Shown: piece after piece, positions 1-13,931 of the stretch
How positions within the stretch are numbered: position 1 is the stretch's first letter
Layout: each line of letters opens with the position of its first letter
Source of the DNA: Thiocapsa bogorovii
GTDB lineage: Bacteria; Pseudomonadota; Gammaproteobacteria; Chromatiales; Chromatiaceae
Length of the DNA stretch: 64,000 nucleotides
Assembly (NCBI RefSeq): GCF_021228795.1
Contig: NZ_CP089309.1
Coordinates: 4,585,501-4,649,500, forward strand
Direction: 5' to 3'
Program-made: the position numbers and the translations under genes
The notes under the pieces: generated by a model
Databases searched by the model: none
What the model was told of the DNA's origin: nothing
The model's input: the letters and a program-made list of their open reading frames with translations, nothing else

Positions 1-229
1 GATGCGCGATACCATCACGGCCCTTGGAAGTGCCGATTTTTGGCGTCTGCGGATCGGTATCTCACATCCCGGAAACAAGGCCCAGGTCGTCGGCTATGTT
101 TTGGGTCGCCCGTCCAAGGAGGAATCCGAGGCGATCAACAGCGTGCTGGATGACGCCGAGCGCAGTTTGCCTGAACTGATCGCCGGTCGTTTTCATCTGG
201 CGACGAACCGCTTGCACTCCACGCCCTAG
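1..229 (+). CDS. pth: Peptidyl-tRNA hydrolase, C-terminal part (5' truncated by window edge)
   Basis: Only the last 75 or so codons are present; the gene runs in from the left edge. The visible stretch matches the C-terminal third of Pth: RDTITALGS, then WRLRIGISHPG, then VVGYVLGRPSKEE and a final NRLH helix. Pth cleaves peptidyl-tRNAs released prematurely from ribosomes and recycles the tRNA in the cytoplasm. The catalytic His and Asn lie in the missing N-terminal part and cannot be checked. The stop is TAG at 227-229. The next recognisable gene begins 730 bp downstream, so the usual pth neighbour ychF does not follow directly here. Confidence 0.9.
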   Translation, partial: MRDTITALGSADFWRLRIGISHPGNKAQVVGYVLGRPSKEESEAINSVLDDAERSLPELIAGRFHLATNRLHSTP

Positions 230-958
230 CCAGCCAACTCCGGCGGCGTGCTGGATCGCGCCCTGACCGAGATCCGCATTCGCTTGATCTCGGGCTCGGC
301 AAACCCGGCGAACAGGACGTCGCAGCCACAACGGCGTTTGCCGGCAGGTCGACCACCCGGGGAAGGAATTCCGCGGGTTGCTCTGCGCCGAGCCAGCATT
401 TCAAAATTATCCCCCGCTGCATCCGGGTCGGAGATTCCGATTTGTACCTTCACAAGCCCATGACCTAGATCAATCAAACCGCTTGAACCTTGGCGGTGGT
501 TGCTCGCTGATATTCCATCGGTCCAGAGCAGACTTTGAGCGCACATCATGAGCAGGGCCGCCTGGTCAGCGTCCGATTTCAACGTTCGATGGACCCGCTC
601 CATGCATCGGGACGGGGTCCATTCTGACCGGGAGGGGCGATCATGTCCGCGGCGAGTTGCCAATTCAGCGTTGACAAAGCGCAATCCCCGGACGAATATT
701 CAGTTGGATCTTCGTGGTTTCCATACATGTTGTGTAGATCCAACTGGGCGACCGGGTCCGCCTTCTGCTGCGATCCCGTTGCGTGGAGTTGGATCCCGCA
801 TCCGGTATCCGCTCGAACCATGTCGGACCGCATCGAGAAGTCGGGAGATCGGGCTTTGTTGCGGAAGGCTTGGATCAGTTTCCAACGAGTTCTAAACGCA
901 ACAAATACAATTCGAAATATGCCGTTCACGTTCGGCATGCCAAAAGGGGGAGGACAGT
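230..958. other. Long intergenic region with one clear hairpin
   Basis: No convincing gene is seen in these 729 bases; the open frames on both strands resemble nothing and lack good ribosome sites. One structure stands out: an 11-bp perfect inverted repeat (701-711 with 736-746, arm CAGTTGGATCT) enclosing 24 bases. A TTGACA at 671-676 with a weak -10 (around 694-699) sits just upstream, so a short structured transcript is possible but unproven. A smaller hairpin (919-924 with 933-938) precedes the ribosome site of the next gene. Confidence 0.4.
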
Positions 959-2458
959 ATGCACACATTCTCGAGAGTTGGTTGGCCGCTGAAAGTCGCA
1001 GCCATCGCTTGCGCGTCGCTGCCGACATTGGCATTTGCAACCAACGGGTACTTTTCGCACGGTTGGGGCACCAAGTCCAAGGCGATGGCTGGCGTCGCGA
1101 CAGCGTTGCCGCAGGATACCCTCGTCACTGCGACGAACCCGGCGGGTATGGCGTTCGTCGGCAACAGTCTCGATATTGCAGTGGCGTTCTTTAGTCCCTC
1201 GCCTCGGGGATACGATGCGAACAACGACATTACCTTCGACCAAAACACGGGATTCCCCGCCGGACCTTTCATCACCCCCGGCCGATACGACAGCGAGAAT
1301 GACTGGTTTTTGATCCCGAGTTTTGGGTACAACTACGAGATTGATGCGCAAAGCACGATCGGGATCAGCGTCTTCGGCAATGGCGGCATGAACACCGATT
1401 ATCAGGATCGTCCCGTTTTTCAGAATTTCGCGGCGGCGCCCAATCAACTCGCAATCGGTCCTGGGATGATGCCGCCTCCAGGCACGATCGCGAGCCCGAG
1501 CGGACTCCTGTTTACGCAGACAAATCCGCCGATGCCTGTGACGGACGCAAGCGTTCCGCCTCCGCCGAACGGCAACAATGCCAATCCGGGCGGTTATCTG
1601 ACAGCGACGACCTCAACCGGGGTCAACCTTGAGCAACTGTTCATTGAGTTTCCGTACACGTTTAAGATCGGGAACGGCAAGCAATCGATCGGTATAGCCC
1701 CTGTTTTCGCGATGCAGAGCTTCAAGGCTAACGGATTGGAGCCTTTCCGGGCTGCGTCCGTGAGTCCGAGCGACGTCAGCAACAATGGCGTCGATTGGTC
1801 TTACGGCGCGGGTTTGCATTTCGGATGGTACGGGGAGGTCAACGATCAGTTGGCGCTTGGCATGTCGTACCGTACTCAAACCTGGATGACTAAGTTCGAC
1901 AAATATAGCGGACTGTTTGCCGACGGCGGAGAGTTCAACATTCCGGCCATGTTGAATCTCGGACTGGCATACAAGGCCAAACCGAACCTGACTGTGGCCT
2001 TTGATTATCAACACATCTTTTACAATGAGATCGCGGCAATCTCCAATTCGAGCGACAAGGATCTGACTCCCTGTTTCACCGACGGACCCAAGCCATCGTT
2101 CTGTCTTGGTGGGGATGACGGGCTCGGCTTTGGATGGGACAGCATGGATGTTTTCAAGCTCGGCCTCCGCTACGACCCCAATGAGAAGCTGAGCCTGATG
2201 GCCGGCGTGAGCTATAACACCGAGTTTGCCCCTGGCCGGCAGGCTCTATTCAACATCCTCACTCCTGCAACCGTTCGTTGGCATCTGACGGTGGGCGCGG
2301 CGTATCGTTTTACGGAGAAAGACGAATTCGCCTTCTCGTTCTCATACATGCCGGAGGAAGAGGTGAACGGTACGAGTCCCAGCATCACGCAAGGCCAGAC
2401 CGGATCTATCTACATGCAGCAGATGGACATCCAGATCGGCTGGAATCACCGCTTCTGA
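959..2458 (+). CDS. FadL/TodX (OmpP1) family outer-membrane transport protein
   Basis: A 499-residue outer-membrane beta-barrel of the OMPP1/FadL/TodX family, which takes up hydrophobic compounds such as long-chain fatty acids or aromatic hydrocarbons. A signal peptide covers roughly residues 1-27 with cleavage after LAFA. The mature N-terminus (TNGYFSHGWGTKSKAMAG, then ATNPAGMA) is the family's signature hatch region. The C-terminus ends in Phe (NHRF), as expected for BAM-inserted barrels. Proline/glycine-rich loops near residues 165-220 are probably extracellular. The ATG at 959 follows a strong GGGGGAGG. The gene stands alone and is followed by a palindromic hairpin. The substrate is not predictable. 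Confidence 0.88.
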   Translation: MHTFSRVGWPLKVAAIACASLPTLAFATNGYFSHGWGTKSKAMAGVATALPQDTLVTATNPAGMAFVGNSLDIAVAFFSPSPRGYDANNDITFDQNTGFPAGPFITPGRYDSENDWFLIPSFGYNYEIDAQSTIGISVFGNGGMNTDYQDRPVFQNFAAAPNQLAIGPGMMPPPGTIASPSGLLFTQTNPPMPVTDASVPPPPNGNNANPGGYLTATTSTGVNLEQLFIEFPYTFKIGNGKQSIGIAPVFAMQSFKANGLEPFRAASVSPSDVSNNGVDWSYGAGLHFGWYGEVNDQLALGMSYRTQTWMTKFDKYSGLFADGGEFNIPAMLNLGLAYKAKPNLTVAFDYQHIFYNEIAAISNSSDKDLTPCFTDGPKPSFCLGGDDGLGFGWDSMDVFKLGLRYDPNEKLSLMAGVSYNTEFAPGRQALFNILTPATVRWHLTVGAAYRFTEKDEFAFSFSYMPEEEVNGTSPSITQGQTGSIYMQQMDIQIGWNHRF

Positions 2459-2505
2459 TCGCTCGCTTGGACTGATCGCGCGCTGCGTTGCATGATCAGA
2501 CATCG

Positions 2506-2525
2506 ACGGCCCCCGCGGGGGCCGT
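2506..2525. terminator. Perfect 20-nt GC palindrome, probable terminator
   Basis: A fully self-complementary 20-mer (ACGGCCCCCGCGGGGGCCGT) lies 48 bp after the FadL-type gene and 63 bp before the convergent ugd stop. It can form a very stable hairpin for either direction, but the U-tract is poor (TTCCCCTT), so factor-independent termination may be only partial. Confidence 0.55.
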
Positions 2526-2588
2526 TCCCCTTATGCATTCTTCCAAAAAGCCTTGCCCATATGCCTGCGCTGTGGCTGGGCGGCCGTC

Positions 2589-3926
2589 TCACCTTGCACC
2601 CGTTGGTGCCCTGCCGATGGAGATGTAGTCCAGTCCGGCGGCGGCGATCTGTAGAGGGTCGAAGATGTTGCGCCCGTCGAAGATCGCCCCGGCCTTGAGC
2701 TTTTCCTTGATCATTCGGAGGTCCGGACTGCGGAACTGTGACCACTCGGTCAACACCGCAAGGGCGTCGGCGCCCTCGAGCGCCGACATGGCGTCGTCGG
2801 CCAAGACCATATCGGCGCGTTCCCCGTAGATGCGGCTCGTCTCGGGCATGGCGACCGGGTCGAATGCGCGGACCTTCACGCCGGCGGCCCAAAGCGATTC
2901 CATCAAGACTCGGCTCGACGCCTCTCGCATGTCGTCCGTGTTGGGCTTGAAGGAAAGGCCCCAGATGGCGATCGTGCGTCCATCCAGGTCGCCGTTGAAA
3001 TAGTCGGTGATCTTTTTGAACAAGAGATCCTTCTGGCGGAAATTCACGGCCTCGACGGCGGCCAGCAACTGCGGGTCGTAACCTAAGCTGCGCGCCGTTC
3101 GCTCGAGTGCGCGCACGTCCTTCGGAAAACAGGATCCCCCGTAGCCGCAACCGGGGTAGATAAACTGGTAGCCGATGCGCGGATCCGAGCCGATCCCGAC
3201 GCGGACCTTTTCAATGTCGGCGCCGACCGCCTCCGCGATATTCGACAGCTCGTTCATGAAGCTGATCTTAGTCGCCAGCATGGCGTTGGCGGCGTATTTG
3301 GTCAGCTCGGCCGAGCGCACGTCCATCAACATGACGCGGTCGTGGTTACGATTGAAGGGGGCGTAGAGTGCGCGAAGCAATTCGCCGGTGCGCGGGTTGT
3401 CCGTGCCGACGATGATGCGATCCGGGCGCATGAAATCGTCGATCGCGGCGCCTTCCTTCAGGAACTCGGGATTGGACACGACATCGAATTCGACGGTGCT
3501 GCCCCGGGCCGTCTGTGCGTCTTGAACAGCGGCGGCCACCTTGTCGGCGGTGCCCACGGGCACCGTCGATTTGTTCACGATGATACGGTAGCCGTCCATG
3601 TGCTCGCCGATACTGCGTGCGACGGCGAGGACGTACTGTAGGTCGGCCGAGCCGTCTTCATCCGGCGGCGTGCCGACTGCGATGAATTGAAACAGCCCGT
3701 GCCGCACCCCTTCCTCCGGGTCGGTCGAGAAGGTGAGCCGGCCGGCCTCGCGGTTCTGCTGGATCAGGTCATCGAGTCCTGGCTCGTAGATGGGCACGCC
3801 TCCGCTGTTGAGGAGGGCGATTTTGGCAGGATCGACATCGATGCAAAGGACGCGATTGCCGACCTCCGCAAGGCAAACGCCAGTGACCAGTCCAACGTAA
3901 CCGCTGCCAAAAATCGTAACGTCCAT
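2589..3926 (-). CDS. ugd: UDP-glucose 6-dehydrogenase
   Basis: A 445-residue member of the UDP-glucose/GDP-mannose dehydrogenase family, converting UDP-glucose to UDP-glucuronate with two NAD+ for capsule, LPS or exopolysaccharide sugars. The N-terminal Rossmann motif GSGYVG is at residues 7-12. The catalytic-cysteine motif [14 protein letters not shown] lies near residue 260, and the C-terminal UDP-binding domain carries the [15 protein letters not shown] segment. The start at 3926 is chosen because the family begins directly at [12 protein letters not shown]; 74 further in-frame residues upstream look non-homologous. The gene is monocistronic and convergent with the porin gene. GDP-mannose as substrate is less likely but not excluded. 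Confidence 0.9.
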   Translation of the reverse strand: MDVTIFGSGYVGLVTGVCLAEVGNRVLCIDVDPAKIALLNSGGVPIYEPGLDDLIQQNREAGRLTFSTDPEEGVRHGLFQFIAVGTPPDEDGSADLQYVLAVARSIGEHMDGYRIIVNKSTVPVGTADKVAAAVQDAQTARGSTVEFDVVSNPEFLKEGAAIDDFMRPDRIIVGTDNPRTGELLRALYAPFNRNHDRVMLMDVRSAELTKYAANAMLATKISFMNELSNIAEAVGADIEKVRVGIGSDPRIGYQFIYPGCGYGGSCFPKDVRALERTARSLGYDPQLLAAVEAVNFRQKDLLFKKITDYFNGDLDGRTIAIWGLSFKPNTDDMREASSRVLMESLWAAGVKVRAFDPVAMPETSRIYGERADMVLADDAMSALEGADALAVLTEWSQFRSPDLRMIKEKLKAGAIFDGRNIFDPLQIAAAGLDYISIGRAPTGAR

Positions 3927-4124
3927 TCTTTTCGTCTCCGGGCGTTTTGAGTCGAGTCTTCTCGGGAGTATGGGGGATCGGAGGGGCGGTCCGCAGCACC
4001 GCGCTCCGCATCCCAAGGGACTATTGTATATCCGCCGACATCCGTTCGCATGAGGACGATTGTGCTTCGGCGTCGGTGCGTCTGTTGTGTCAGGCGAGAG
4101 CGATGCGTGGCCGTCTATGTTGGC

Positions 4125-4153
4125 TTGACGCTGATCTTTTCGCCCCATATACT
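4125..4153 (+). promoter_or_regulatory. Sigma-70 promoter of the tRNA-tuf operon
   Basis: TTGACG (4125-4130), a 17-bp spacer and TATACT (4148-4153), followed by a GC-rich discriminator (GCGTCGC), about 14 bp before the first base of tRNA-Tyr. A GC-rich discriminator is typical of stable-RNA promoters under stringent (ppGpp) control, which is the inferred regulation. Confidence 0.8.
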
Positions 4154-4167
4154 GCGTCGCTCTTTAC

Positions 4168-4252
4168 GGAGGGGTTCCCGAGCGGTCAAAGGGATCAGAC
4201 TGTAAATCTGACGGCTCAGCCTTCGGAGGTTCGAATCCTCCCCCCTCCACCA
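4168..4252 (+). tRNA. tRNA-Tyr (GTA)
   Basis: An 85-nt class II tRNA. Acceptor GGAGGGG pairs with CCCCTCC, the T-arm is GGAGG-TTCGAAT-CCTCC, the anticodon loop CTGTAAA reads GTA, there is a long variable arm and CCA is encoded. It is first in the tRNA-tuf operon, as in other gammaproteobacteria. Confidence 0.96.
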
Positions 4253-4435
4253 GATTTTACACGGTTGAAGATGTTTTCGAGGGGCGGCGAGCTGGTGTGT
4301 CGTCGCGGCGAAAACCGGAGATCACCCGGATCTCGGTCACGTAGAGTGCAGTGTCTCGGCAGGCGGTGGGTTGCGGTGATGGGTTAGGTCCCAGTCGCGC
4401 CGGCCGTCGACCCCGTTGTTCGGCGTGAGAGCGCT

Positions 4436-4509
<74 letters not shown>

Positions 4510-4532
4510 TTGATAGAGTGAGCTTTGCGATC

Positions 4533-4608
4533 GCCCATGTAGCTCAGTTGGTAGAGCACACCCTTGGTAAGGGTGAGGTCACCGGTTCGACTCCGGTCAT
4601 GGGCTCCA
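4533..4608 (+). tRNA. tRNA-Thr (GGT)
   Basis: A 76-nt tRNA with acceptor GCCCATG paired to CATGGGC, anticodon loop TTGGTAA giving GGT, T-loop TTCGACT and encoded CCA. It lies directly upstream of tuf copy 1, matching the tyrU-glyT-thrT-tufB order known from Escherichia coli. Confidence 0.96.
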
Positions 4609-4702
4609 CTTTCGTTATTCGAGAACCAGTCGTCGGTCTTGGATCGTCGTATCGTTAGCGTCCAGCGCGACTTGTCGATTTGAACCATGCGGGGAGCCGT
4701 TC

Positions 4703-5893
4703 ATGTCCAAAGCAAAATTCGAGCGCAGCAAGCCACACGTGAACGTCGGCACGATCGGCCACGTCGACCACGGCAAGACGACCTTGACGGCGGCGATCAC
4801 GACGCACCAGTCCAAGCAATTCGGCGGTGAGGCGCGCGCCTACGATCAGATCGACAATGCCCCGGAAGAGCGCGAGCGCGGGATCACGATCGCCACGGCG
4901 CACGTGGAGTACGAGACCAAGAACCGTCACTACGCCCATGTGGACTGCCCCGGCCACGCCGACTACGTGAAGAACATGATCACGGGTGCGGCGCAGATGG
5001 ACGGAGCGATTCTGGTGGTGAGTGCCGCGGACGGCCCGATGCCGCAGACCCGCGAGCACATCCTGCTGTCGCGTCAGGTCGGCGTGCCTTACATCGTGGT
5101 GTATCTGAACAAGGCCGACATGGTTGATGACGCCGAGCTGTTGGAGCTGGTGGAGATGGAAGTGCGCGAGCTGCTCTCGAGCTACGACTTCCCCGGCGAC
5201 GACACCCCGATCGTGACCGGCTCGGCGAAGCTTGCCCTGGAGGGCGACACCTCCGAGATCGGCACCCCCTCGATCGACCGTCTGATGGAAGCGCTCGACA
5301 GCTACATCCCGCAGCCCGAGCGTGCGGTGGACGGTGCCTTCCTGATGCCGATCGAGGACGTCTTCTCGATCTCCGGTCGCGGCACCGTGGTGACCGGACG
5401 CATCGAGCGCGGCGTGGTAAAGGTGGGCGAAGAGGTCGAGATCGTCGGCATCAAAGACACCGTGAAGACCACCTGCACGGGTGTGGAGATGTTCCGCAAG
5501 CTGCTCGATCAGGGTCAGGCCGGGGACAACGTCGGCGTGCTGCTGCGCGGTACCAAGCGTGAAGACGTCGAGCGTGGTCAGGTCCTGGCCAAGCCCAAGT
5601 CGATCAACCCGCACACCCATTTCGAAGCCGAGGTGTACGTGCTGAGCAAGGAAGAGGGCGGACGACACACTCCGTTCTTCAACGGTTATCGTCCGCAGTT
5701 TTACTTCCGCACCACCGACGTGACCGGCGCCTGCGAGCTGCCCGAGGGCATCGAGATGGTGATGCCCGGGGATAACGTGAAGATGACGATCAAGCTGATT
5801 GCGCCGATCGCCATGGAAGAAGGGTTGCGCTTTGCGGTACGCGAAGGCGGCCGCACCGTCGGTGCCGGCGTCGTCGCGAAGATCATCGAGTGA
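4703..5893 (+). CDS. tuf: Elongation factor Tu, copy 1
   Basis: A 396-residue EF-Tu, the GTPase that carries aminoacyl-tRNA to the ribosomal A site. The P-loop GHVDHGKT is at residues 19-26, DCPGH at about 81-85 and NKAD at about 136-139; domains 2 and 3 are full length. The protein is identical to the second copy at 21840, while the DNA differs at scattered, mostly synonymous positions and flanking DNA is unrelated. A GGGGAG ribosome site precedes the ATG. It is cotranscribed with the three upstream tRNAs and probably with tRNA-Trp-secE-nusG downstream. Confidence 0.98.
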   Translation: MSKAKFERSKPHVNVGTIGHVDHGKTTLTAAITTHQSKQFGGEARAYDQIDNAPEERERGITIATAHVEYETKNRHYAHVDCPGHADYVKNMITGAAQMDGAILVVSAADGPMPQTREHILLSRQVGVPYIVVYLNKADMVDDAELLELVEMEVRELLSSYDFPGDDTPIVTGSAKLALEGDTSEIGTPSIDRLMEALDSYIPQPERAVDGAFLMPIEDVFSISGRGTVVTGRIERGVVKVGEEVEIVGIKDTVKTTCTGVEMFRKLLDQGQAGDNVGVLLRGTKREDVERGQVLAKPKSINPHTHFEAEVYVLSKEEGGRHTPFFNGYRPQFYFRTTDVTGACELPEGIEMVMPGDNVKMTIKLIAPIAMEEGLRFAVREGGRTVGAGVVAKIIE

Positions 5894-5968
5894 CACGGGT
5901 TGTCGCGGCTCGGAGGGCAGTGCTGATGGGCCTGCCCGACAGATCCCGCGACTGATCCTGATTGTTTT

Positions 5969-6044
<76 letters not shown>

Positions 6045-6093
6045 TACAACCCATCGCTCCGTTAAATTTATCGCTCAGGCGACACCCGATCTC

Positions 6094-6471
6094 ATGAATT
6101 CACGTGCAGAGGCCCGAGGGGCCGGCTTGGACACTGCCAAGCTGGCAATCGCCGCGTTGTTGCTGGTCAGCGGCATCTTCGCCTTCTATTTTTTCGAGGG
6201 CTTTTCGGTTCTGCTCCGTGTGATCGGGCTGTTGGTGATCAGCGGTGGCGCTGCCGCTGTTGCTTTGCAGACCGAGCGCGGCCGAGCCTTGTGGCAGTTC
6301 GTATCCGATGCGCGCATGGAGGTTCGAAAGGTCGTCTGGCCGTCGCGTCAGGAGACGCTGCAGACGACGCTGATCGTCATTGTGATGGTCCTGATTGTGG
6401 GCGTCATCCTCTGGCTCTTCGACATGATGCTGATGGCAATTCTCAGATTCCTCACCGGCCAGGGGGGCTGA
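6094..6471 (+). CDS. secE: Preprotein translocase subunit SecE
   Basis: A 125-residue inner-membrane protein with three predicted helices (about residues 13-33, 37-58 and 95-118), the three-span form usual in gammaproteobacteria. The conserved amphipathic segment [17 protein letters not shown] precedes the last helix and clamps SecY. SecE forms the SecYEG channel with the SecY encoded at 32.2 kb. The stop lies 2 bp before nusG, the conserved secE-nusG pair. Confidence 0.95.
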   Translation: MNSRAEARGAGLDTAKLAIAALLLVSGIFAFYFFEGFSVLLRVIGLLVISGGAAAVALQTERGRALWQFVSDARMEVRKVVWPSRQETLQTTLIVIVMVLIVGVILWLFDMMLMAILRFLTGQGG

Positions 6472-6473
6472 GT

Positions 6474-7007
6474 ATGTCCAAGCGATGGTATGTCATCCAT
6501 GCATACTCGGGCTTCGAGGGGCAGGTGAAGCGTTCGCTTGAGGATCGTGTCAAGCGTGCCGGATTGGAAGAGTTGTTCGGCTTGATTCTCGTGCCGACCG
6601 AAGAAGTGGTCGAAATGCGTGGAGGCCAGCAACGCAAAAGCGAGCGCAAATTCTTCCCCGGCTATGTTCTCGTGCAGATGGAGATGACGGACGAGACCTG
6701 GCACCTCGTCAAGAGTGTTCCCAAGGTCATGGGCTTTATCGGTGGTACCGGGGATCGCCCGGCGCCGATTCCGGATTCTCAGGCCGATGCCATCCTCGTA
6801 CGCCTGCAGGAGGGCGGCGAGAAGCCACGGCCGAAGGTGCTTTACGAGCCGGGCGAGGTCGTTCGCGTTGTCGATGGACCCTTCACCGACTTCAACGGGG
6901 TCGTCGAGGATGTCGATTACGACAAGAGCCGCGTCAAGGTTTCGGTTCTCATCTTCGGGCGCTCGACTCCTGTCGATCTTGAGTTCGCTCAAGTCGAGAA
7001 GGCCTGA
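6474..7007 (+). CDS. nusG: Transcription termination/antitermination protein NusG
   Basis: A 177-residue NusG. The NGN domain starts [12 protein letters not shown] and binds the RNA polymerase clamp; GYVLVQMEM and VMGFIGG are conserved. The C-terminal KOW domain (from about residue 123, [14 protein letters not shown]) contacts Rho or ribosomal protein S10. The ATG at 6474 is used because homology begins there; a longer open frame starting at 6291 is an overlap artefact with secE. It starts 2 bp after the secE stop. Confidence 0.96.
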   Translation: MSKRWYVIHAYSGFEGQVKRSLEDRVKRAGLEELFGLILVPTEEVVEMRGGQQRKSERKFFPGYVLVQMEMTDETWHLVKSVPKVMGFIGGTGDRPAPIPDSQADAILVRLQEGGEKPRPKVLYEPGEVVRVVDGPFTDFNGVVEDVDYDKSRVKVSVLIFGRSTPVDLEFAQVEKA

Positions 7008-7060
7008 TCCGCGATTCGCGGACGATCACGGGTGTCTTGACGCCGAGCCCCGTTTACTGC

Positions 7061-7082
7061 CGCCGCCGTTCGCGTGGCGGCG
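7061..7082 (+). promoter_or_regulatory. Hairpin in the nusG-rplK spacer
   Basis: A 7-bp GC-rich stem (CGCCGCC with GGCGGCG, 8-nt loop) lies in the 155-bp leader of rplK. In enterobacteria L1 represses the L11-L1 mRNA from this leader, so this may be part of such a control region. That role is inference; no clear promoter is seen. Confidence 0.35.
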
Positions 7083-7162
7083 ATACCGAGTCCCGTTGAG
7101 GGACCTTTGTCGGGGGAGCCGAGACCCGATCTGCGGCGCTATCACCCCACTGGAGAGAAACC

Positions 7163-7597
7163 ATGGCGAAAAAGATCAACGCCTATATCAAGCTGCAGGT
7201 CAAGGCCGGCGAGGCGACCCCAAGCCCGCCCGTCGGTCCTGCGCTTGGTCAGCACGGCGTCAATATCATGGAGTTCTGCAAAACGTTCAATGCGCGTACG
7301 CAGGAGCTCGAGAAGGGGATGCCGATCCCGGTTGTGATCACGGTTTATTCGGATCGCAGCTTTACCTTTATCACCAAGACCCCGCCGGCCTCCATTCTTC
7401 TGAAGAAGGTCATGGGACTCCAGAAGGGTAGTCCGAATCCGAACACCAACAAGATCGGTGTGGTGACGCGCGAGCAGCTCGAGCAGGTCGCCACCGCGAA
7501 GATGCCCGATCTGACCGCTGCGGATATGGACGCGGCCGTTCGCACCGTTGCGGGCAGTGCCCGTGCGATGGGGCTCGATGTCGAGGGGGTGAACTGA
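7163..7597 (+). CDS. rplK: 50S ribosomal protein L11
   Basis: A 144-residue L11 of the GTPase-associated centre. The N-terminal domain carries [30 protein letters not shown] with the conserved prolines; the C-terminal rRNA-binding domain ends at MGLDVEG. Usual length is 141-144. A GGAGAG ribosome site precedes the ATG. The last base of its TGA is the first base of the rplA ATG (TGATG), indicating translational coupling. Confidence 0.97.
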   Translation: MAKKINAYIKLQVKAGEATPSPPVGPALGQHGVNIMEFCKTFNARTQELEKGMPIPVVITVYSDRSFTFITKTPPASILLKKVMGLQKGSPNPNTNKIGVVTREQLEQVATAKMPDLTAADMDAAVRTVAGSARAMGLDVEGVN

Positions 7598-8292
7598 TGG
7601 CTCGTCTATCCAAGCGCATGCGCGCAATTCAAGAGCGCGTGGAGCGCGGCAGACTCTATCCGGCGGAAGAGGCATTCTCGCTCCTCAAAGAGTTGTCGCA
7701 GATCAAGTTTTCGGAAAGCGTTGATGTTGCGGTAAACCTCGGCGTCGACCCGCGTAAATCCGATCAGGTCGTGCGCGGCTCGACTGTTTTGCCGCACGGG
7801 ATCGGCAAGACCGTCCGCGTGGCGGTGTTCGCCCAGGGTGCGTCCGCGGATGCTGCAACCGAGGCCGGCGCGGATCGTGTGGGTTTCGATGATCTTGCAG
7901 AAGACATCAAGGCCGGCAAGCTCGATTTCGACGTCGTGATCGCCTCGCCGGACGCGATGCGACTGGTCGGGCAACTCGGCAAAATCCTCGGCCCCCGCGG
8001 CTTGATGCCGAATCCGAAGGTCGGCACCGTGACGCCTGATGTCGCCGAGGCGGTTCGCAATGCGAAGGCCGGGCAGGTGCGCTACCGCACCGACAAGGCC
8101 GGCATCATCCATTGCCCGCTCGGCAAAGCCGATTTCGAGCCCGTGAAGCTGCGGGAGAATCTCGAGGCGCTGCTGGCGAATCTGATGAGATCCAAGCCGA
8201 GCAGCTCCAAGGGCGTGTACATGCGTAAGGTCACGGTCTCGACCACCATGGGCCCGGGTCTGACCGTGGATCACGCGGGGCTGAGTTTATAG
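7597..8292 (+). CDS. rplA: 50S ribosomal protein L1
   Basis: A 231-residue L1, the protein of the mobile stalk at the ribosomal E site and, in relatives, the translational repressor of the L11 operon. The conserved motif [14 protein letters not shown] is at about residues 128-141. It is coupled to rplK by a one-base overlap. The 267-bp gap to rplJ holds leader-like structures. Confidence 0.97.
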   Translation: MARLSKRMRAIQERVERGRLYPAEEAFSLLKELSQIKFSESVDVAVNLGVDPRKSDQVVRGSTVLPHGIGKTVRVAVFAQGASADAATEAGADRVGFDDLAEDIKAGKLDFDVVIASPDAMRLVGQLGKILGPRGLMPNPKVGTVTPDVAEAVRNAKAGQVRYRTDKAGIIHCPLGKADFEPVKLRENLEALLANLMRSKPSSSKGVYMRKVTVSTTMGPGLTVDHAGLSL

Positions 8293-8298
8293 TTTGAT

Positions 8299-8372
8299 CT
8301 CGCGGGGGCTTGTGCCCTGCGAGCTCAGGTCTTCTTTGGGGCCCCGGCCGATGCCGGGGGCCGTCAAAGACC
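8299..8372 (+). promoter_or_regulatory. Structured rplJ leader (candidate L10 autoregulatory region)
   Basis: Two consecutive stem-loops follow rplA: CTCGCGGG with CCCTGCGAG (8299-8323), and a long stem built on GGCCCCGG / CCGGGGGCC extended by CTTTG / CAAAG (about 8331-8372). The 267-bp space before rplJ fits the long leader that binds L10-(L12)4 in enterobacteria. No consensus promoter is obvious. The regulatory function is inferred from position and structure only. Confidence 0.4.
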
Positions 8373-8559
8373 GCAGGTGTCTTGCGCCCTATAAGGATTC
8401 GGTGCGGTGGACTTAATGGCTCGCCTGCCTGCGCAGACGGTGCTCCCGAATCAGTCGTTTTGCTGGTGAAGGTGCACATGATCGCCCGAGAGTGCGTGCT
8501 GGATGCGCGTCCTCGACGGCTCCGGCTCAGGCCGGGTTTACCGACAAGAGGTGACGAAC

Positions 8560-9087
8560 ATGGCGCTCAGTTTTGCGCAAAAGGAAATCATCGTCGCCGA
8601 GGTCGCGGAAGTCGCCAAAGGTGCCCATTCGGCCGTCGGGGCCGAGTATCGGGGCTTGACCGTGGAACAGATGACACGGCTTCGCGTGGAAGCGCGCAAG
8701 GCAGGGGTCTATGTTCGCGTCGTCAAGAACACCTTGGCACGACGTGCGTTGCAGGATACGGACTTCGCGTGCATGAGCGAGGGGCTGAAAGGCCCATTGG
8801 TACTCGCCTTCTCGCAGGAAGACCCGGGTTCCGCTGCGCGCGTCATGGAAGCCTTTGCAAAGGACCACACCAAGGTCGAGGTGCGACTGGTCGCCCTCGG
8901 AGGCAAGCTGCTTGATCCATCGGAGCTCGGCAATCTCGCCAAGATGCCGACCCGCGATCAGGCGATCAGTTTGCTGATGGCCGTGATGAAGGCGCCCGTG
9001 CAGAAGCTTGCAGCGACGATCAACGAGGTGCCGGGCAAATTGGTCCGCACCATCGCCGCGATTCGCGACGCGAAAGAGGCCGCTTAG
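8560..9087 (+). CDS. rplJ: 50S ribosomal protein L10
   Basis: A 175-residue L10, base of the L7/L12 stalk. Homology starts at MALSFAQKEIIVAEVAEVAK and includes AEYRGLTVEQMTRLR and VVKNTLARRAL. The ATG at 8560 has a good AAGAGGTGA ribosome site; the longer frame from 8503 adds unrelated residues. It is followed 51 bp later by rplL, its stalk partner. Confidence 0.97.
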   Translation: MALSFAQKEIIVAEVAEVAKGAHSAVGAEYRGLTVEQMTRLRVEARKAGVYVRVVKNTLARRALQDTDFACMSEGLKGPLVLAFSQEDPGSAARVMEAFAKDHTKVEVRLVALGGKLLDPSELGNLAKMPTRDQAISLLMAVMKAPVQKLAATINEVPGKLVRTIAAIRDAKEAA

Positions 9088-9138
9088 GCGGCTGCGTTTA
9101 CCAGCAATCCCATTTTAGAGATATCTCAGGAGCTCACC

Positions 9139-9516
9139 ATGGCCGTCTCCAAAGACGAGATCCTTGAAGCAATCGGCAACATGACCGTGTTGGAGGTCGT
9201 CGACCTCATCAGCGCGATGGAAGAGAAGTTCGGCGTGACCGCAGCCGCCGCCGTGGCTGCCCCGGCTGCCGGTGCCGGCGTTGAAGCCGCCCCGGCCGAA
9301 GAGCAGACCGAGTTCGACGTCATCCTGGCGTCGTTCGGTGCCAATAAGGTTGCGGTCATCAAGGCCGTGCGGTCCCTGACCGGCCTCGGTCTGAAGGAAG
9401 CGAAGGACGCCGTCGAAGGCGCGCCCACGACCTTGAAGGAAGCCGTTTCCAAGGGCGAGGCCGAAGAGGCCAAGAAGCTCCTCGAAGAGGCTGGTGCCAC
9501 GGTCGAAGTGAAGTAA
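9139..9516 (+). CDS. rplL: 50S ribosomal protein L7/L12
   Basis: A 125-residue L7/L12. The N-terminal dimerisation domain is followed by an alanine-rich hinge (about residues 34-52) and a C-terminal factor-binding domain with [23 protein letters not shown]. It recruits EF-Tu and EF-G to the ribosome. A CAGGAG ribosome site precedes the ATG. It is followed by a structured 242-bp spacer before rpoB. Confidence 0.98.
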   Translation: MAVSKDEILEAIGNMTVLEVVDLISAMEEKFGVTAAAAVAAPAAGAGVEAAPAEEQTEFDVILASFGANKVAVIKAVRSLTGLGLKEAKDAVEGAPTTLKEAVSKGEAEEAKKLLEEAGATVEVK

Positions 9517-9557
9517 CGGCGCATTGCGTCGATCTTGCCTTCGGTGGGACCTTCGGG

Positions 9558-9660
9558 CTGGCGGCGAGTAGCCGCCGGCCTTTCGCCGTTGGGTTTTGAC
9601 GACCCGTGTCGACGATGCCGGCTTGCCGGTCGCCCCTTTTGACGGGGCGTTGTCGTCGAT
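9558..9660 (+). promoter_or_regulatory. Structured rplL-rpoB spacer (attenuator/processing-site candidate)
   Basis: The first hairpin is CTGGCGGC with GCCGCCGG (9558-9565, 9571-9578; one wobble), followed by CTTTC and later GGGTTTTG. The second is a branched structure closed by TCGACGA (9609-9615) and TCGTCGA (9653-9659), enclosing a CGCCCC/GGGGCG hairpin (9631-9649). In E. coli this spacer holds an attenuator and an RNase III site that lower rpoBC relative to rplJL; the same role is inferred here. Confidence 0.45.
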
Positions 9661-9758
9661 GAGGACCTGACCGCAGAGGTCCGGCCCCGACGTTCGCGAT
9701 TCGTTGCGGCGTCGATCCCCGTCCTGGACACAAGCACGTATTTCGAGGGAAAGGCATC

Positions 9759-13927
<4,169 letters not shown>

Positions 13928-13931
<4 letters not shown>

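Noticed and set aside
226-684. A 152-codon minus-strand frame in the pth-porin spacer
   Set aside because: No recognisable domain, no good ribosome site and unusual composition; left as intergenic.
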